NCBI RefSeq assembly: GCF_036373705.1 | Contig: NW_027102724.1 | Span: 62,001 to 126,000 of the forward strand | DNA: 64,000 bases | Direction: 5' to 3' | Origin: Amia ocellicauda | Lineage: Eukaryota; Chordata; Actinopteri; Amiiformes; Amiidae | Part shown: positions 1 through 9,413 of the stretch, piece after piece | How positions within the stretch are numbered: position 1 is the stretch's first letter | Layout: the number at the start of each line of letters is the position of its first letter | Program-made: the position numbers and the translations under genes | Notes under the pieces: model-generated | Told to the model about the DNA's origin: nothing | Databases searched by the model: none | What the model saw: only the letters and a program-made list of their open reading frames with translations

Positions 1-178
1 TATCTTGTAAAACAGCCCAAGTGTAAGGATACTGTATTTCCGCCAACCCCACTTCCCACGACCCTCTTAGATCTATAGATTTTCCAAATTGTACCGTGTA
101 ACTGGATATTTCATTTTTAGGGTATATATCGAGAGAGGCGTTACTGGGTAGAGTCACGTAGAAGCCTCCTGATTCCAT
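1..178 (-). CDS. Penton-like minor capsid protein, N-terminal fragment
   Basis: This is the first 59 codons of the penton-like gene; the rest lies outside the window. The start (ATG at 178-176) is chosen because it opens the conserved stretch SGGFYVTLPSN, typical of Maverick penton proteins. An upstream in-frame extension overlaps the integrase C-terminus and is probably not translated. The visible part has no lesion. Confidence 0.7.
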   Translation of the reverse strand, partial: MESGGFYVTLPSNASLDIYPKNEISSYTVQFGKSIDLRGSWEVGLAEIQYPYTWAVLQD

Positions 179-224
179 CTTGAGTATCGAGAGTAATGCC
201 CCCAACACACCCGCGGGCATGTTA

Positions 225-1316
225 TTATAAGGATTGAATATCGCAAACCTGTTGTTCCGGGACCCAACTATTGAACTTTTCAGGCCATCCAAGCCATTTC
301 ACCAACACATATTTTTTCCGGTTCTGGGTTTTTTCAGCTAATATCTTTTCAACTCTGTATACACTGTCTTTACCCACAATAATTTTTTGTAACTCGGCTT
401 CGTAAAACGTTCCTTCTATATCCTCCCCGTCATAGTCTTTTAACCGGTACACGGGGGGGGCTCTAGCCAACTGTTCGGTAACTGTAAAATATTCGTCAGA
501 AAATGTTTGTTCATAACCTTTGGCAAAAGTACTCCTTAGCTTTGAAACGCGAACCACATCACCGATGTTGAACTTATAAGTAGTTTTTCCCTTCTTAATA
601 AATGGTCCGTATAATTTTGTATAGACCTGAAAAGAATTACTTTGATCAACATCTATAGACTTCATTTTAATACTGGTGTGATACCCTTGGTTGTAAGCAT
701 CGATAAAATCCTGAACTTTATCAAAATACTTGAACGTGTTGACCGCTGTAAAATATCTCCACATTTTGGTCTTCATGGTGCGGTTAAACCTCTCCACTAC
801 CGATGCTTTAAGCTCATTTCCGGTGGTGAAATGATGTATTTTGTGTCTCTTCAGTAGATTCTGAAATTCTCTGTTGAGAAACTCTTTTCCTTAATCAGTC
901 TGCAGTTTTTTAGGACATCGACCCTGGGACAATATATCCTCAAAGACCCTCGTCACCGCTCAACCTGTTTTATTATGTAGAATTCGAGCCCAGGCATATT
1001 TTGATTACACATCGATACACATCAACATCAATTTGTGACCATTGTTATGTTTTGATAAATTTGACATATCGACTAGATCTATTTGCCATTGTGAGTCTAT
1101 GTCAGTTGCATATACGCGGTTTCTTTTAAAGTTAATCCTGAGAGGTTTATGTAAGGTATAGGCGTCTTGTTCCCGTAACCATTCTGAAACAACCACATCA
1201 TTAACCTTCACTCCGGCCTCAGCGAGTCCTCTTTGAAAACCCTTCTTACCCGCCAAACCCCCAATCTTGGCTGGGTTGTAGTATAGTTCCTGCATTTGGG
1301 GAGCTTGCCGAGTCAT
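225..1316 (-). pseudogene. Integrase with chromodomain, copy 0 (three stops)
   Basis: This is a retroviral-type DDE integrase copy broken by three nonsense codons in the catalytic core: TGA at 962-960, TAA at 1007-1005 and TAA at 893-891, the last directly after the second catalytic Asp. The N-terminal part (to 1005) and the C-terminal part with the chromodomain are otherwise readable. Copy 1 has the same three stops, while copies 2 and 3 lack them. It cannot make active enzyme. Confidence 0.88.
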
Positions 1317-1355
1317 TCTGTCAAATAACCACACAGACCCACACTATGCGCAAAG

Positions 1356-1377
1356 TTTTTATACAAGGTTTTTTATT
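1356..1377 (-). promoter_or_regulatory. Integrase TATA box abutting upstream poly(A) signal
   Basis: On the minus strand TATAAAAA (1363-1356) lies about 40 nt before the integrase ATG. An AATAAA (1377-1372) that would end the Bcl-2-like/282-aa transcript lies only 8 nt before it. The 170-nt gap between the two genes therefore serves as 3' end and promoter at once. Confidence 0.55.
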
Positions 1378-1488
1378 CAACTTCAGGAGAGCAGATACCC
1401 CTTTTTAGACATTTGAGAAAAGTATAACATACACAACAATTTTTTCTACGGTCCAGACAAAAAGAAATCAGATGATTGGTTACTTGAT

Positions 1489-1881
1489 CTATATCAACAA
1501 ATATACCTGTTTCTTTATCTTGTAGGCACACACCTCAGTTACATATGTAAATAAAACAACAATATGACCTATTTTAAAAGTAAACAGAGGTGTATTAAAC
1601 ATGCTCAGTAAAAGGTCATACAGATGTTGATGAAATGGCCTAATATCATTCTTGGCCCCCTTGAGCCCTTCATCCCAGTGTTCGTACCCCCCGGTCTTTG
1701 TTACAGCAGCCATTCACTTTTCCAGGTTTGAAAGTTGATCCTCATCGATGGTTAAATCTGTAGAGAAAAGGCTCGCGTTGGCTACTTTTCTGTCAAGCAC
1801 ATGGTGTAATAGCGCTCTCAGGTTAGCTGCAGAGTGTTGATGACAGAACCAGTTGCAGAAGCAGTCCAGAACATTCCCCAT
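1489..1881 (-). pseudogene. Bcl-2-like protein, copy 0 (internal stop)
   Basis: This corresponds to the copy-1 Bcl-2-like frame at 19060-19452. A TTA to TGA change puts a stop at 1716-1714, before the BH1-like segment, so only the N-terminal third could be made. Copy 3 has the identical stop. The frame change after the BH1-like segment described for copy 1 is also present. Confidence 0.5.
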
Positions 1882-1893
1882 GTTCAAAGTCCC

Positions 1894-2742
1894 TTAGTTC
1901 AGGTCAGAGTCTGAATCAGTGGCGTAGATGTCGAATTCTTCGTCGCTGCCCCCAGCTTTAACTTCTTTACGGAAGAAATAAGCTTTTAGCTTGCCAGCGG
2001 TTTTTCTACTCGGCTCATCCAGGTCATTGAGCAGCTGCCCAAGTTTCTCTATTATAAACGGCTCCTTTTTCAGCTCCAGCAAAATCTCATCTATGATTTT
2101 CTGGACTTGTCCCACAGTGACATGTATGTGGGAGTAAGAGAGCGCCTTGATTAGTGCCGGTTTCAGCCACGGTTTGTTCAGTCTTCTGTAAAACACGTTG
2201 AAATAGAACAGGAAATAGTAACGGTCTGGTTCAAACAAACAACTGTGTCTCAACTGACTGGGGTGATTCACTTCACACCCCCGACAGACTTCTTTCAGAG
2301 CTCGGTCGATGAGAGCACTCAGAATATACACCAGGGTGCTTTTAACCACTCTGCTTACTTGGTCACATACCCCGGGCATAAATCCTGCGTCTTCATCACG
2401 CCCCCGGGACAGTCCGATGCTCATTGGGTCGCCTGGTGGTTTGTGGGGTGTTTCTCCATCCATTGGACTGACCCCCTCCTGAGACGCACAGACGGTAGAC
2501 AGTTCGGCAAAATCGAGGCCCTCCATGAGCTCCAGAGGCTGGGGATCCCCGAGACTCATTTGGACATCCATCGCACCGCATGTTGTTTCGTCCTGAGGGA
2601 CCGGGGTCTGAGGTCTTGGAGAGTAACCACAGTCAAAGTGTTCCAGAGTGTATACAAAATCTGGGGAATAGAACCAGGGGTGATCCCGGGTTTGAAGAGG
2701 CCTGTAGAGCCTGTCGACGTCCGCAGCTTTCGGGTAAGACAT
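1894..2742 (-). CDS. 282-aa protein with CxxC/HPSQ/HxC motif, copy 0
   Basis: This open frame matches copies 1 and 3. An acidic, proline-rich N-terminal half is followed by the motif CRGCEVNHPSQLRHSC at roughly residues 153-168, a probable zinc-binding cluster. Next comes an aromatic and basic segment (YYFLFYFNVFYRRL), then an acidic tail (SDEEFDIYATDSDSD). The function is not established. The position next to a Bcl-2-like gene suggests an early host-interaction role, which is inference. The long antisense frame at 2245-2751 is treated as a shadow. Confidence 0.7.
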   Translation of the reverse strand: MSYPKAADVDRLYRPLQTRDHPWFYSPDFVYTLEHFDCGYSPRPQTPVPQDETTCGAMDVQMSLGDPQPLELMEGLDFAELSTVCASQEGVSPMDGETPHKPPGDPMSIGLSRGRDEDAGFMPGVCDQVSRVVKSTLVYILSALIDRALKEVCRGCEVNHPSQLRHSCLFEPDRYYFLFYFNVFYRRLNKPWLKPALIKALSYSHIHVTVGQVQKIIDEILLELKKEPFIIEKLGQLLNDLDEPSRKTAGKLKAYFFRKEVKAGGSDEEFDIYATDSDSDLN

Positions 2743-2777
2743 TCTCTTTAATTTTAAACCATGAATGAATTGTTGCG

Positions 2778-2805
2778 CCTTTTATCCTATCTCTTAACTA
2801 CGTCA
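2778..2805 (-). promoter_or_regulatory. TATA-like and CRE/ATF-like sites upstream of the 282-aa gene
   Basis: On the minus strand ATAAAAGG (2785-2778) sits about 36 nt before the 282-aa start. TGACGTA (2805-2799) lies a further 14 nt upstream. The same CRE-like heptamer occurs three times in each terminal repeat. Confidence 0.45.
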
Positions 2806-2845
2806 CGACACACCGCCCTCTTAGAAGAGAGTAGCCCCTGAGCCG

Positions 2846-3250
2846 TCAGACCCCCCTCCAAAACCCCACACGTCGTCTGTCGTAGTTCTGCAAGCTTTCC
2901 CATTCACACCTTTCAAAACCCTGAGTCGGAGACTCCATTTCGCATTCTCTTGGACCCTCTTGCAAGCCTTCTAGAGTCTTATCCACAAGCCCCAGATCTC
3001 TCCAGGCCATCACCTTCAACCAGTCCTCATAAGAGTATTCAATTACCGTCTCAAAAGGTTCCAACGTACCCTCCTTCTCTCCCAAAGCAAGAAGCTCCAC
3101 TCCAACATAGCTGGGATCCCTTTTAAAGCGGTAACCCCGTCGAGCCCCCCAGAACAACACCCAGGAGCATTCAATCTTCAAATTGGTGAGTACAGGAACC
3201 CTTGCCCGGGATTGTTTCTTGCGGGGTTTCATGTTGATGTCGCTGGACAT
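2846..3250 (-). pseudogene. 236-aa protein, copy 0 (internal deletion)
   Basis: This is the N-terminal part of the gene that is intact in copy 2 (36321-37031). A deletion of roughly 280 nt joins sequence after the SLQNY region to the far 3' end, giving a frameshifted 134-aa product that loses the acidic C-terminus. A TATA-like TATTTAAG (3324-3317) lies 67 nt upstream of the start. Confidence 0.6.
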
Positions 3251-3368
3251 GTTGAAGAAGCGGGATGTTTCAGAAGCTGAGAATTAAAGAGGTATTGCCT
3301 AAAAGAAGCGCGGGTTCTTAAATAGAGAGGAGAGTTTCGGGGCGTTGCCTTCAGAGGGGTGGGGGTAT

Positions 3369-3553
3369 TTATGGGTGGCCTTGTTGTTCAGGGTTTTATG
3401 GGTGTACACTTTCTGACGGATATGACGTAGGAATAATTAAGGAAATAACTCTACCTAAAATCACGCCCCCCAATTATGACGTAGGAATATTAATAAGCTT
3501 AGGGCATACGTCATAACAAAATAGGCCGCGCACAAAAAACCCTACTATCTACT
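3369..3553 (-). repeat. Right terminal inverted repeat (185 bp), copy 0
   Basis: This is the reverse complement of the left repeats at 21666 and 40175, by eye near-identical. It ends in ...CTATCTACT, so the element termini are AG...CT as reported for Polintons. It contains three TACGTCA/TGACGTA motifs and a G-rich block (GGGGGGCGTG on the other strand). Confidence 0.88.
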
Positions 3554-3559
3554 CTTATG
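3554..3559. repeat. Target-site duplication CTTATG (right side, copy 0)
   Basis: CTTATG directly follows the terminal repeat and runs into the spacer sequence TAGTTGAAGGCGC, as it does right of copy 2. The left partner is outside the window. Confidence 0.75.
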
Positions 3560-3869
3560 TAGTTGAAGGCGCAGTATAGCTCTCATAGTCTGGTGGTGAC
3601 GGAAGACCACCAGCCGTTTGAACAAGCCATTCAGCATCACCTTGTTGGGTTAAGTGCAGGCACTGTCAGAGCGCAGGGCGTCCTGCCTTTGAAAGAGTTT
3701 CCGAAGTGTCCTGATGTGCCCTTTAGCAATGCCAAACAGGTCTGTGAAAATGGCATCCTTTCGCGGCACTTCAGACGCCATCTCACAGTCTAGCCGACCT
3801 GAAACGCCTGAGCCCGTTTTACCAGCAGGCTCCAACGGTAACCGTTTGAAGCAAGAGGCGGCGTTGTCA

Positions 3870-3942
3870 GTTTCTGTAGTGTAGCGGTTATCACATTTGC
3901 CTAACGCGCGAAAGGTCCCCGGTTCGAAACCGGGTGGAAACA
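3870..3942 (+). tRNA. tRNA-Val (AAC), diverged
   Basis: This is a 73-nt cloverleaf with A-box TAGTGTAGCGG, B-box GGTTCGAAACC and anticodon AAC. Differences from the standard vertebrate sequence weaken the acceptor and anticodon stems (GTTTCTG against TGGAAAC, TTTGC against GCGAA), leaving G-T pairs. It may be a decaying copy. Confidence 0.75.
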
Positions 3943-4106
3943 GCCTGCTTTGGGCCGGCCCTTTTCGTCCTGCTTGCCCTCGTGGTTCCCCGCAGGCGGT
4001 GGGTGGCTTTTCTTCATTGGAGTGACCGAAATCGGTGCTCTCAGAGCGTCCGTCCGTCGACAGGTTGAAATTGTAAACGCTGGTGTAGCCACTTTTAATT
4101 AAAATC

Positions 4107-4180
4107 TGATGATGATGATGATGATGTTGTTGTTGTTGTTCTTGTTGTTCTTGTTGTCGTCGTAGTCGCCGTCATTATTA
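4107..4180. repeat. GAT/GTT trinucleotide microsatellite
   Basis: A run of GAT units passes into GTT units interrupted by CTT. It always follows the AAC-type tRNA unit. Similar tracts lie at 5046, 5682, 37887, 38826, 39482, 55770 and 56437 with different lengths. Confidence 0.85.
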
Positions 4181-4509
4181 TTGTTAAAGTAAAGCAGTAG
4201 TTAGATTTGTTGCTACCGTAAGGTGTAGAAGGCATAATAGCTCTGATAGTCTGGTGGTGAAGGAAGACCACCAGACGTTTGAACAAGCCATTCAGCATCA
4301 CCTTGTTGGGCTAAGTGCAGGCACTGTCAGAGCGCAGGGCGTCCTGCCTTTGAAAGAATTTCCAAAGTGTCCTGATGTGCCCTTTAGCAATGCAAAATAG
4401 GTCAGTGAAAATAGAAACCTTTATCTCACAGGCTGGCCCACGGGAAACGCCTGTGCGCGTTTTATCAGCCTGCTTCGATGGGAGCCATTCGAAACGCCAG
4501 GACGGGTCG

Positions 4510-4582
4510 TTTTCCGTAGTGTAGTGGCTATCACGTTTGCCTCACACGCGAAAAGTCCCCGGTTCGAAACCGGGCGGAAACA
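4510..4582 (+). tRNA. tRNA-Val (CAC), first base changed
   Basis: The CAC anticodon lies in loop CTCACAC with an intact B-box. The first acceptor base is T instead of G, giving a mismatch with C72, and the T-arm side reads AAAAGTCCCC. It is probably less active than the copy at 39879. Confidence 0.72.
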
Positions 4583-4807
4583 ACCCGCGGTGTATTCGTG
4601 CCAGTGCCATGTTACCCGTCGCCATCTCTCTGCCCCAAGGCCGGCCGTCGTTTTCTCTTCCTCGGAGTGGCAAGAAATCCTGACCTTGAGAACAAACGAT
4701 CGCAGAAGGGTAGCTTTGCGAGGCGCTGGAACTCACACTTTTAAAATTGATACATGTTGTAGCTGTTACAATACGACCGTAGCAGGATCAGCGACATTGC
4801 TGTTACT

Positions 4808-4813
4808 CTTATG
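4808..4813. other. Unoccupied integration target CTTATG (spacer A)
   Basis: The sequence GCTGTTACTCTTATGTAGTC joins the left flank of copies 2 and 3 directly to the right flank of copies 0 and 2, with a single CTTATG. It is an element-free version of the insertion site. Confidence 0.8.
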
Positions 4814-5444
4814 TAGTCGAAGGCGCAGTATAGCTCTGATAGTCTGGTGGTGACGGAAGACCTCCAGCCGTTTGAACAAGCCATTCAGCATCACCTTGTT
4901 GGGCTAAGTGCAGGCACTGTCAGAGCGCAGGGCGACCTGCCTTTGATAGAGTTTCCTAAGTGTCCCGAAATCGGTGCACTCAGAGCGTCCGTCCGTCGAC
5001 AGGTTGAAATTGTAAACGCTGGTGTAGCCACTTTTAATTAAAATCTGATGATGATGATGTTGTTGTTGTTATTCTTGTTGTCGTCGTAGTCGCCGTCATT
5101 ATTAATGTTAAAGTAAAGCAGTAGTTAGATTTGTTGCTACCGTAAGGTGTAGAAGGCACAATAGCTCTGATAGTCTGGTGGTGAAGGAAGACCACCAGAC
5201 GTTTGAACAAGCCATTCAGCATCACCTTGTTGGGTTAAGTGCAGGCACTGTCAGAGTGCAGGGCGTCCTGCCTTTAAAAGAGTTTCCGAAGTGTCCTGAT
5301 GTGCCCTTTAGCAATGCCAAACAGGTCAGTGAAAATGGCATCCTTTCGCCGCACTTCTCACAGCCTAGCCGACCTGAAACACCTGAGCCCGTTTTACCAG
5401 CAGGCTTTAACGCTAACCATTTGAAGCAAGAGGCAGCGGTGTCA

Positions 5445-5517
5445 GTTTCCGTAGTGTAGCGGTTATCACGTTCGCCTAACGCGCGAAAGGTCCCCGGTTC
5501 GAAACCGGGCGGAAACA
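5445..5517 (+). tRNA. tRNA-Val (AAC)
   Basis: This full cloverleaf has acceptor GTTTCCG/CGGAAAC, anticodon stem TTCGC/GCGAA, loop CTAACGC and T-arm GGTTCGAAACC. A TTTT run follows 19 nt downstream and could end Pol III transcription. It looks functional. Confidence 0.88.
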
Positions 5518-5681
5518 GCCTACTGTGGGCTGGCCCTTTTCGTCATGCTTGCCCTCGTGGTTCCCCGGAGGCGGTGGGTGTCTTTTCTTCATTGGAGTGC
5601 CCGCAATCGATGCACTCAGAGCGTCCGTCCGTCGACAGGTTGAAATTGTAAACGCTGGTGTAGCCACTTTTAATTAAAATC

Positions 5682-5745
5682 TGATGATGATGATGATGAT
5701 GATGATGTTGTTGTTGTTGTTCTTGTTGTTGTTGTTCTTGTTGTC
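5682..5745. repeat. GAT/GTT trinucleotide microsatellite
   Basis: This is the same tract type as at 4107, placed just before the truncated left end of copy 1. Confidence 0.8.
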
Positions 5746-5821
5746 ATCGTGGTCGCCGTCATTATTATTGTTAAAGTAAAGCAGTAGTTAGATTTGTTGC
5801 TACCGTAAGGTGTAGAAGACA

Positions 5822-6391
5822 ACAGTTGGTATGGCGTGTGATATCAAAACATTCAGAATACTTTTAACCTATATAATTTATAAGCTTTGTAAAATAAACC
5901 CAAATATCTCTTTTGCGGGGATAAACGCTGTTCTGAGTAGTTTGTGACTTGTTTAATACCAAACAAAGCATCGCTATAAAAAAAAAAAAAAAATCACTGT
6001 AAAAGCGCTAGTTATTTTTGATCTTTATAGTTATTTTCTAGGCTCAGGTTGTTTTTTAGCGCTTATAAAGGCCTGAAATATTCTTAGTGGTTGTTGACTA
6101 TAGGTCTTGATGCTTAAAAATGTTTTTTTGAGAGACCAAAAGGTTCTAATAAAAGTTTAGAGTAGAGAGGAGAGAGATCGTCTCCATCTTGGTTTCTATT
6201 TGAAATTTGATGCAGTGTCATTTTATTGGTTGGTTTTGATATGTTAATTGGTAACAGGGTGGCACAAAGGCCAGACCAGAACAATGCCTTACAAACAGAT
6301 CCGGCATGTGGCCATCAGTATAAGTATGAAGGTCTGGTCTTCAGCTCGACAGACTCATACTGACCTTTCGATTTAAGACTAAAGATCAACA
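5822..6391. other. Left noncoding region of copy 1
   Basis: No gene is seen. The region is AT-rich with a poly(A) tract at 5979-5993. The TATA-like TATAAGTA at 6319-6326, about 66 nt before the spliced gene's ATG, is the likely early promoter. Confidence 0.5.
6319..6326 (+). promoter_or_regulatory. TATA-like box of the spliced gene, copy 1
   Basis: TATAAGTA lies upstream of the exon-1 ATG and is kept in all four copies (23044, 41402, 57071). Confidence 0.45.
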
Positions 6392-8432
6392 ATGTCCGGA
6401 AACAACATCAGCGATTCGATTTAAACGAGTTTTTAGGCAAGTCTTCAGATTATTTTCATTGACTCAGAGCGTGTTGTGTGCATGTATTGTAAATAAGGCT
6501 ATAACATCTGTTTTAAGTTCTGTAAAATTATTTTTCAACCAGTCAACAGGAGTTAATTCCCAACGCTGAGGAGATCATCTGGAACAACGACGGTAAGATT
6601 TTTGTGTTTGCGCTCATGAGTTCTTATGCATGGGTGTGTGTGGTTTTGATGCGGCTCATTAGAGTTATGAAAACGTTTTAATATATATTAATGCCGGTCT
6701 CTTTAATTACACAGAAACTATCGAAAGGCCTGTGATTAATGTCTCCGAGGATCGACCAAGAGAAGTGGTTGTCCCTAGACAGGCTGTCTGCCGACCGGGT
6801 AAGAACTAAACCCCTGTTTGTTTGTATAACGTTTCTGTAAGATGTTTGAGTCCAGTTTTGTTAATTTTAAAAAATTATCCTGTCTAACAGTATTAAGAAA
6901 CGTGGTTCGAGACAACGAAAGGCCTTCCACATCGAGGGCTTGTTTCGTTTTACCTTCGAGAACCGTAACCTTTCAAGAATCTGAAAGGCCGTTAGCCCCG
7001 GTATCTGATAGCTGTGAGTATATGTCTGCAGCCTGTAAGAGGTTAAAGCTTTTTATAAAGCGGTGTGGTTAAAGGTTAAACATGTCTCTTACCTTCACAG
7101 CGGTGCAAAAAGCTAAACCAGCCGAAAAACATAAGAAACGATTATTCTGTGGAGGTAAGTAAGATCTTTCAAACTTTAATGTTTTTAAAAGGGCTTTGTT
7201 TGCCCGTTGATGGCTAATATTTAAGCGATGGGTGACCGTTTCCTGTAGGGCGGGGGGTTCTGGGAAAGATCTTTAGAAGTCCGGACAGGTCTATGCTTGT
7301 TTCTGGGGAACGTGTTTAGAAATGACCGATTGCCGTACCGTCTGGTTAGGAAGTAAAGACGTCCGAAAGGGTTTAGTAAGTTGTTTGGCTTATCTCCCGC
7401 TATTATACTTCTGTTTTAAAGTGGTTGTAGGAAAAGGCTTGAAGGTGTTCATTGTATTTAATATTTAAACAGATCGTGAAAACGTTTGTGAAACAGGAAG
7501 TCCCGGGATCAGGAAGCGTTTACACTTGGAAGGTTCGTTTAAAAATGAAATGTTGTTGTGTGTGTGTGTGTTTTATTAACAATATTACAGTTTTTAAAGA
7601 AACATTTAAGAAACAGTTTATTTACAGCGGCTTCTCTGTTTTACATTTATTATCAAGTCCTAATAAATATATTGTCTGTAAATAATAAGGCGTTGTAGTG
7701 AATGTCTAAGGCTATTTTCAAAGGTCTAAAAAAGCTAAAGGTTTTGAATGTCCTGGACATGTTGTTTTAAGTTTGATTTCTGTCACCGTTTAAAGATGTA
7801 AATGTAATGTATATTTTTATTCTTCCCAAGACTCTTGGGATAGTCATTCTGTGGATGAGCTATTGAGGACAATTACCCCGTCTAAGTGGGATCAAACATC
7901 TTCCCCGGTGAGATCACCGATAGGATCCCCCACGGTGGTCTTGGAGACCCCCCAACATCTACTCAGGCCACAGCCTTCTGGGGGTAATTCAACACCCCAG
8001 ATTCAGCCCGCCGCATTGTCGGGCGGAACAAATACAGGCATCCAACAACCTCAGGGGTCGCCGTCAGTCAGGGCTGACACACCACCCAACGACGGCCTGG
8101 TTTCAACATCGTCCCCCCAGACCCGTTTCTTGGCTACAGAAACGCGGAACAGTACCCCGCGCTTGGCCAGGGTGTCACCGCAAAGGCCTTCTTGGTCTCC
8201 GTCCATGAGTATACGCTCGCTCCCTGCCTCCTTCGACCGAGATTTACCGGAGCGACCATCCTTTGAAGCTGAGCCAGGCCACCAGCCCCCGGAGCTACTT
8301 ACTGAAGGTCGGCATGAGTTGCTACATACTTTGTTACAAAATCAAAGACTTGTGTTAGTGGGGCAAAACCTGGTGATAGAGAGCCAAAACACCCTTATTA
8401 ATACCCTTACTAACGAATTGTACCGTATTTAA
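6392..8432 (+). pseudogene. Seven-exon spliced gene, unknown function, copy 1
   Basis: Exons by splice sites are 6392-6436, 6539-6592, 6715-6798, 6891-7013, 7101-7154, 7473-7532 and 7831-8432. Exon 1 carries the 1-nt deletion shared with copies 2 and 4, giving an early TAA. In addition, the intron-1 acceptor AG is mutated to AA at 6537-6538, unlike every other copy. Later exons are open. See copy 3 for the gene model. Confidence 0.72.
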
Positions 8433-8478
8433 TGTTTTAATAGACACAAAACGCCTTACTATTGTGGGTTGTTGGAAA

Positions 8479-8490
8479 AATAAAAAATAA
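8479..8490 (+). terminator. Poly(A) signal of the spliced gene, copy 1
   Basis: AATAAA at 8479-8484 lies 47 nt after the spliced gene's stop and only 15 nt before the ATG of the next frame, so the two transcripts would abut or overlap. Confidence 0.5.
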
Positions 8491-8498
8491 ATTAAAAA

Positions 8499-9413
8499 AT
8501 GTCCTGACTTGGTAAAAGAACTCACAAACTAAAGGATTATGAACAAGCTAGGGCCCCAAAAAGACCTTCCCGAGAGAACATCCCCGGCCCTGTTGTGAAC
8601 TCCTCTGATGTCCCAATGAACCTGGAACTATTACAAATGATAAATGATTTAAATAACCCCCAATTACCACCAATATAATGTGAATTAACAGACTTACCGG
8701 TGAACCCCGACCTGTTACAGATGGTCAATGATCTAAATAACCACCTCCCACCGGTAGCGCTTATAGAGGTTCACCCCCTAGTTCACCCCGATTTGTTTGA
8801 AATGGTGGAGGCTTTGGAGGAGCTACCCCTACCAAATTCTGCCCCTATTATAAATGATTTGAGACAATTAGAACACAGGATGGCGGCAGAAGCAGCCATC
8901 ACTATAGAGGAGGGTCTTGACATTAACCGGTTGGATATCTTTGAAGGACTTTTACAGGCTTTAAATGAGCCTCCTCAAAAAGGGGGTTTTGTAGATGTCA
9001 GCAGTGGGGGTGTTCGGAATGTGGAGGGTTCTGAGACTGATAAGGCTGTGGAGGACATGCTCTGTGAGAATGTAGGGGGTGAAGGCTTTGTTCAAAATGA
9101 TGATGTGTCCAAGAGTACCAGTGATCCCGTGATTATAGATAGACCGGCCTATAACAATTTTGAAATGATTCAGCGTTTTAATTTTGCAGAACTTTTAAAT
9201 TGTGACAATTATGCAGAAATATTTGTCAACATACACGAGGCCTTGCAGAAAATGCTTGAACAGGTTGCTGAAAGGGTCAGACCTCGAGATGTTGTACAGT
9301 TAGAACTCAGAGGGGATGATTTGTTTAGCAACCTATCTGTAATGCTGAGTGGAGATAATTTAGACGTCTGGCTAAAATCGAAGCGTTATTGCAAAGTAAC
9401 GCAGCCATCTTAG
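8499..9413 (+). pseudogene. Acidic leucine-repeat protein, copy 1 (two stops)
   Basis: The frame opens ATG TCC TGA, with the TGA at 8505 shared by all copies. A private TAA at 8676-8678 lies within the repeat region. The longest remaining frame starts about 8700. See copy 3 for the description. Confidence 0.65.

Larger units (their letters stand above)
1..3553 (+). mobile_element. Copy 0: right part of an adintovirus-like Maverick/Polinton
   Basis: This is the right portion of the repeated element, entering the window inside the penton-like gene and ending in a complete terminal inverted repeat. All genes here are on the minus strand: penton start, integrase, Bcl-2-like, 282-aa and 236-aa genes. 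Strand + is used for every copy to mean the orientation in which the polymerase would be read forward. The integrase stops are shared with copy 1, so copies 0 and 1 are close relatives in this part. Confidence 0.9.
3560..5821. repeat. Spacer A: tRNA-Val repeat array
   Basis: This host-derived spacer is built of degenerate direct repeats, each with a conserved block (GTTTGAACAAGCCATTCAGC...), then a tRNA-Val gene, then either a GAT/GTT microsatellite (AAC type) or a CGCGGTG-rich block (CAC type). The order here is AAC (3870), CAC (4510), a unit lacking its tRNA (about 4820-5100) and AAC (5445). No protein-coding gene is supported; the short frames here follow the repeat. Confidence 0.8.

Noticed and set aside
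2245-2751. 168-codon frame antisense to the 282-aa gene, present in three copies
   Set aside because: It persists because the copies are near-identical, not through independent conservation. It mirrors the codon pattern of the opposite strand and has no recognisable motif or promoter.
3563-3793. Short frames over the GTTTGAACAAGCC repeat as host genes
   Set aside because: They start and stop at repeat boundaries, vary in frame between units and run into tRNA genes. Only the 75-nt block with GTAAGT was kept as a weak candidate.
4107-4180. GAT/GTT repeats as a CRISPR-like or coding repeat
   Set aside because: These are simple trinucleotide microsatellites of variable length without spacers; frames through them encode only Thr/Ser runs.
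3870-5517. tRNA gene as the attachment site used by the integrase
   Set aside because: The CTTATG target lies in spacer sequence about 220-230 bp from the nearest tRNA gene, and no element end falls inside a tRNA.
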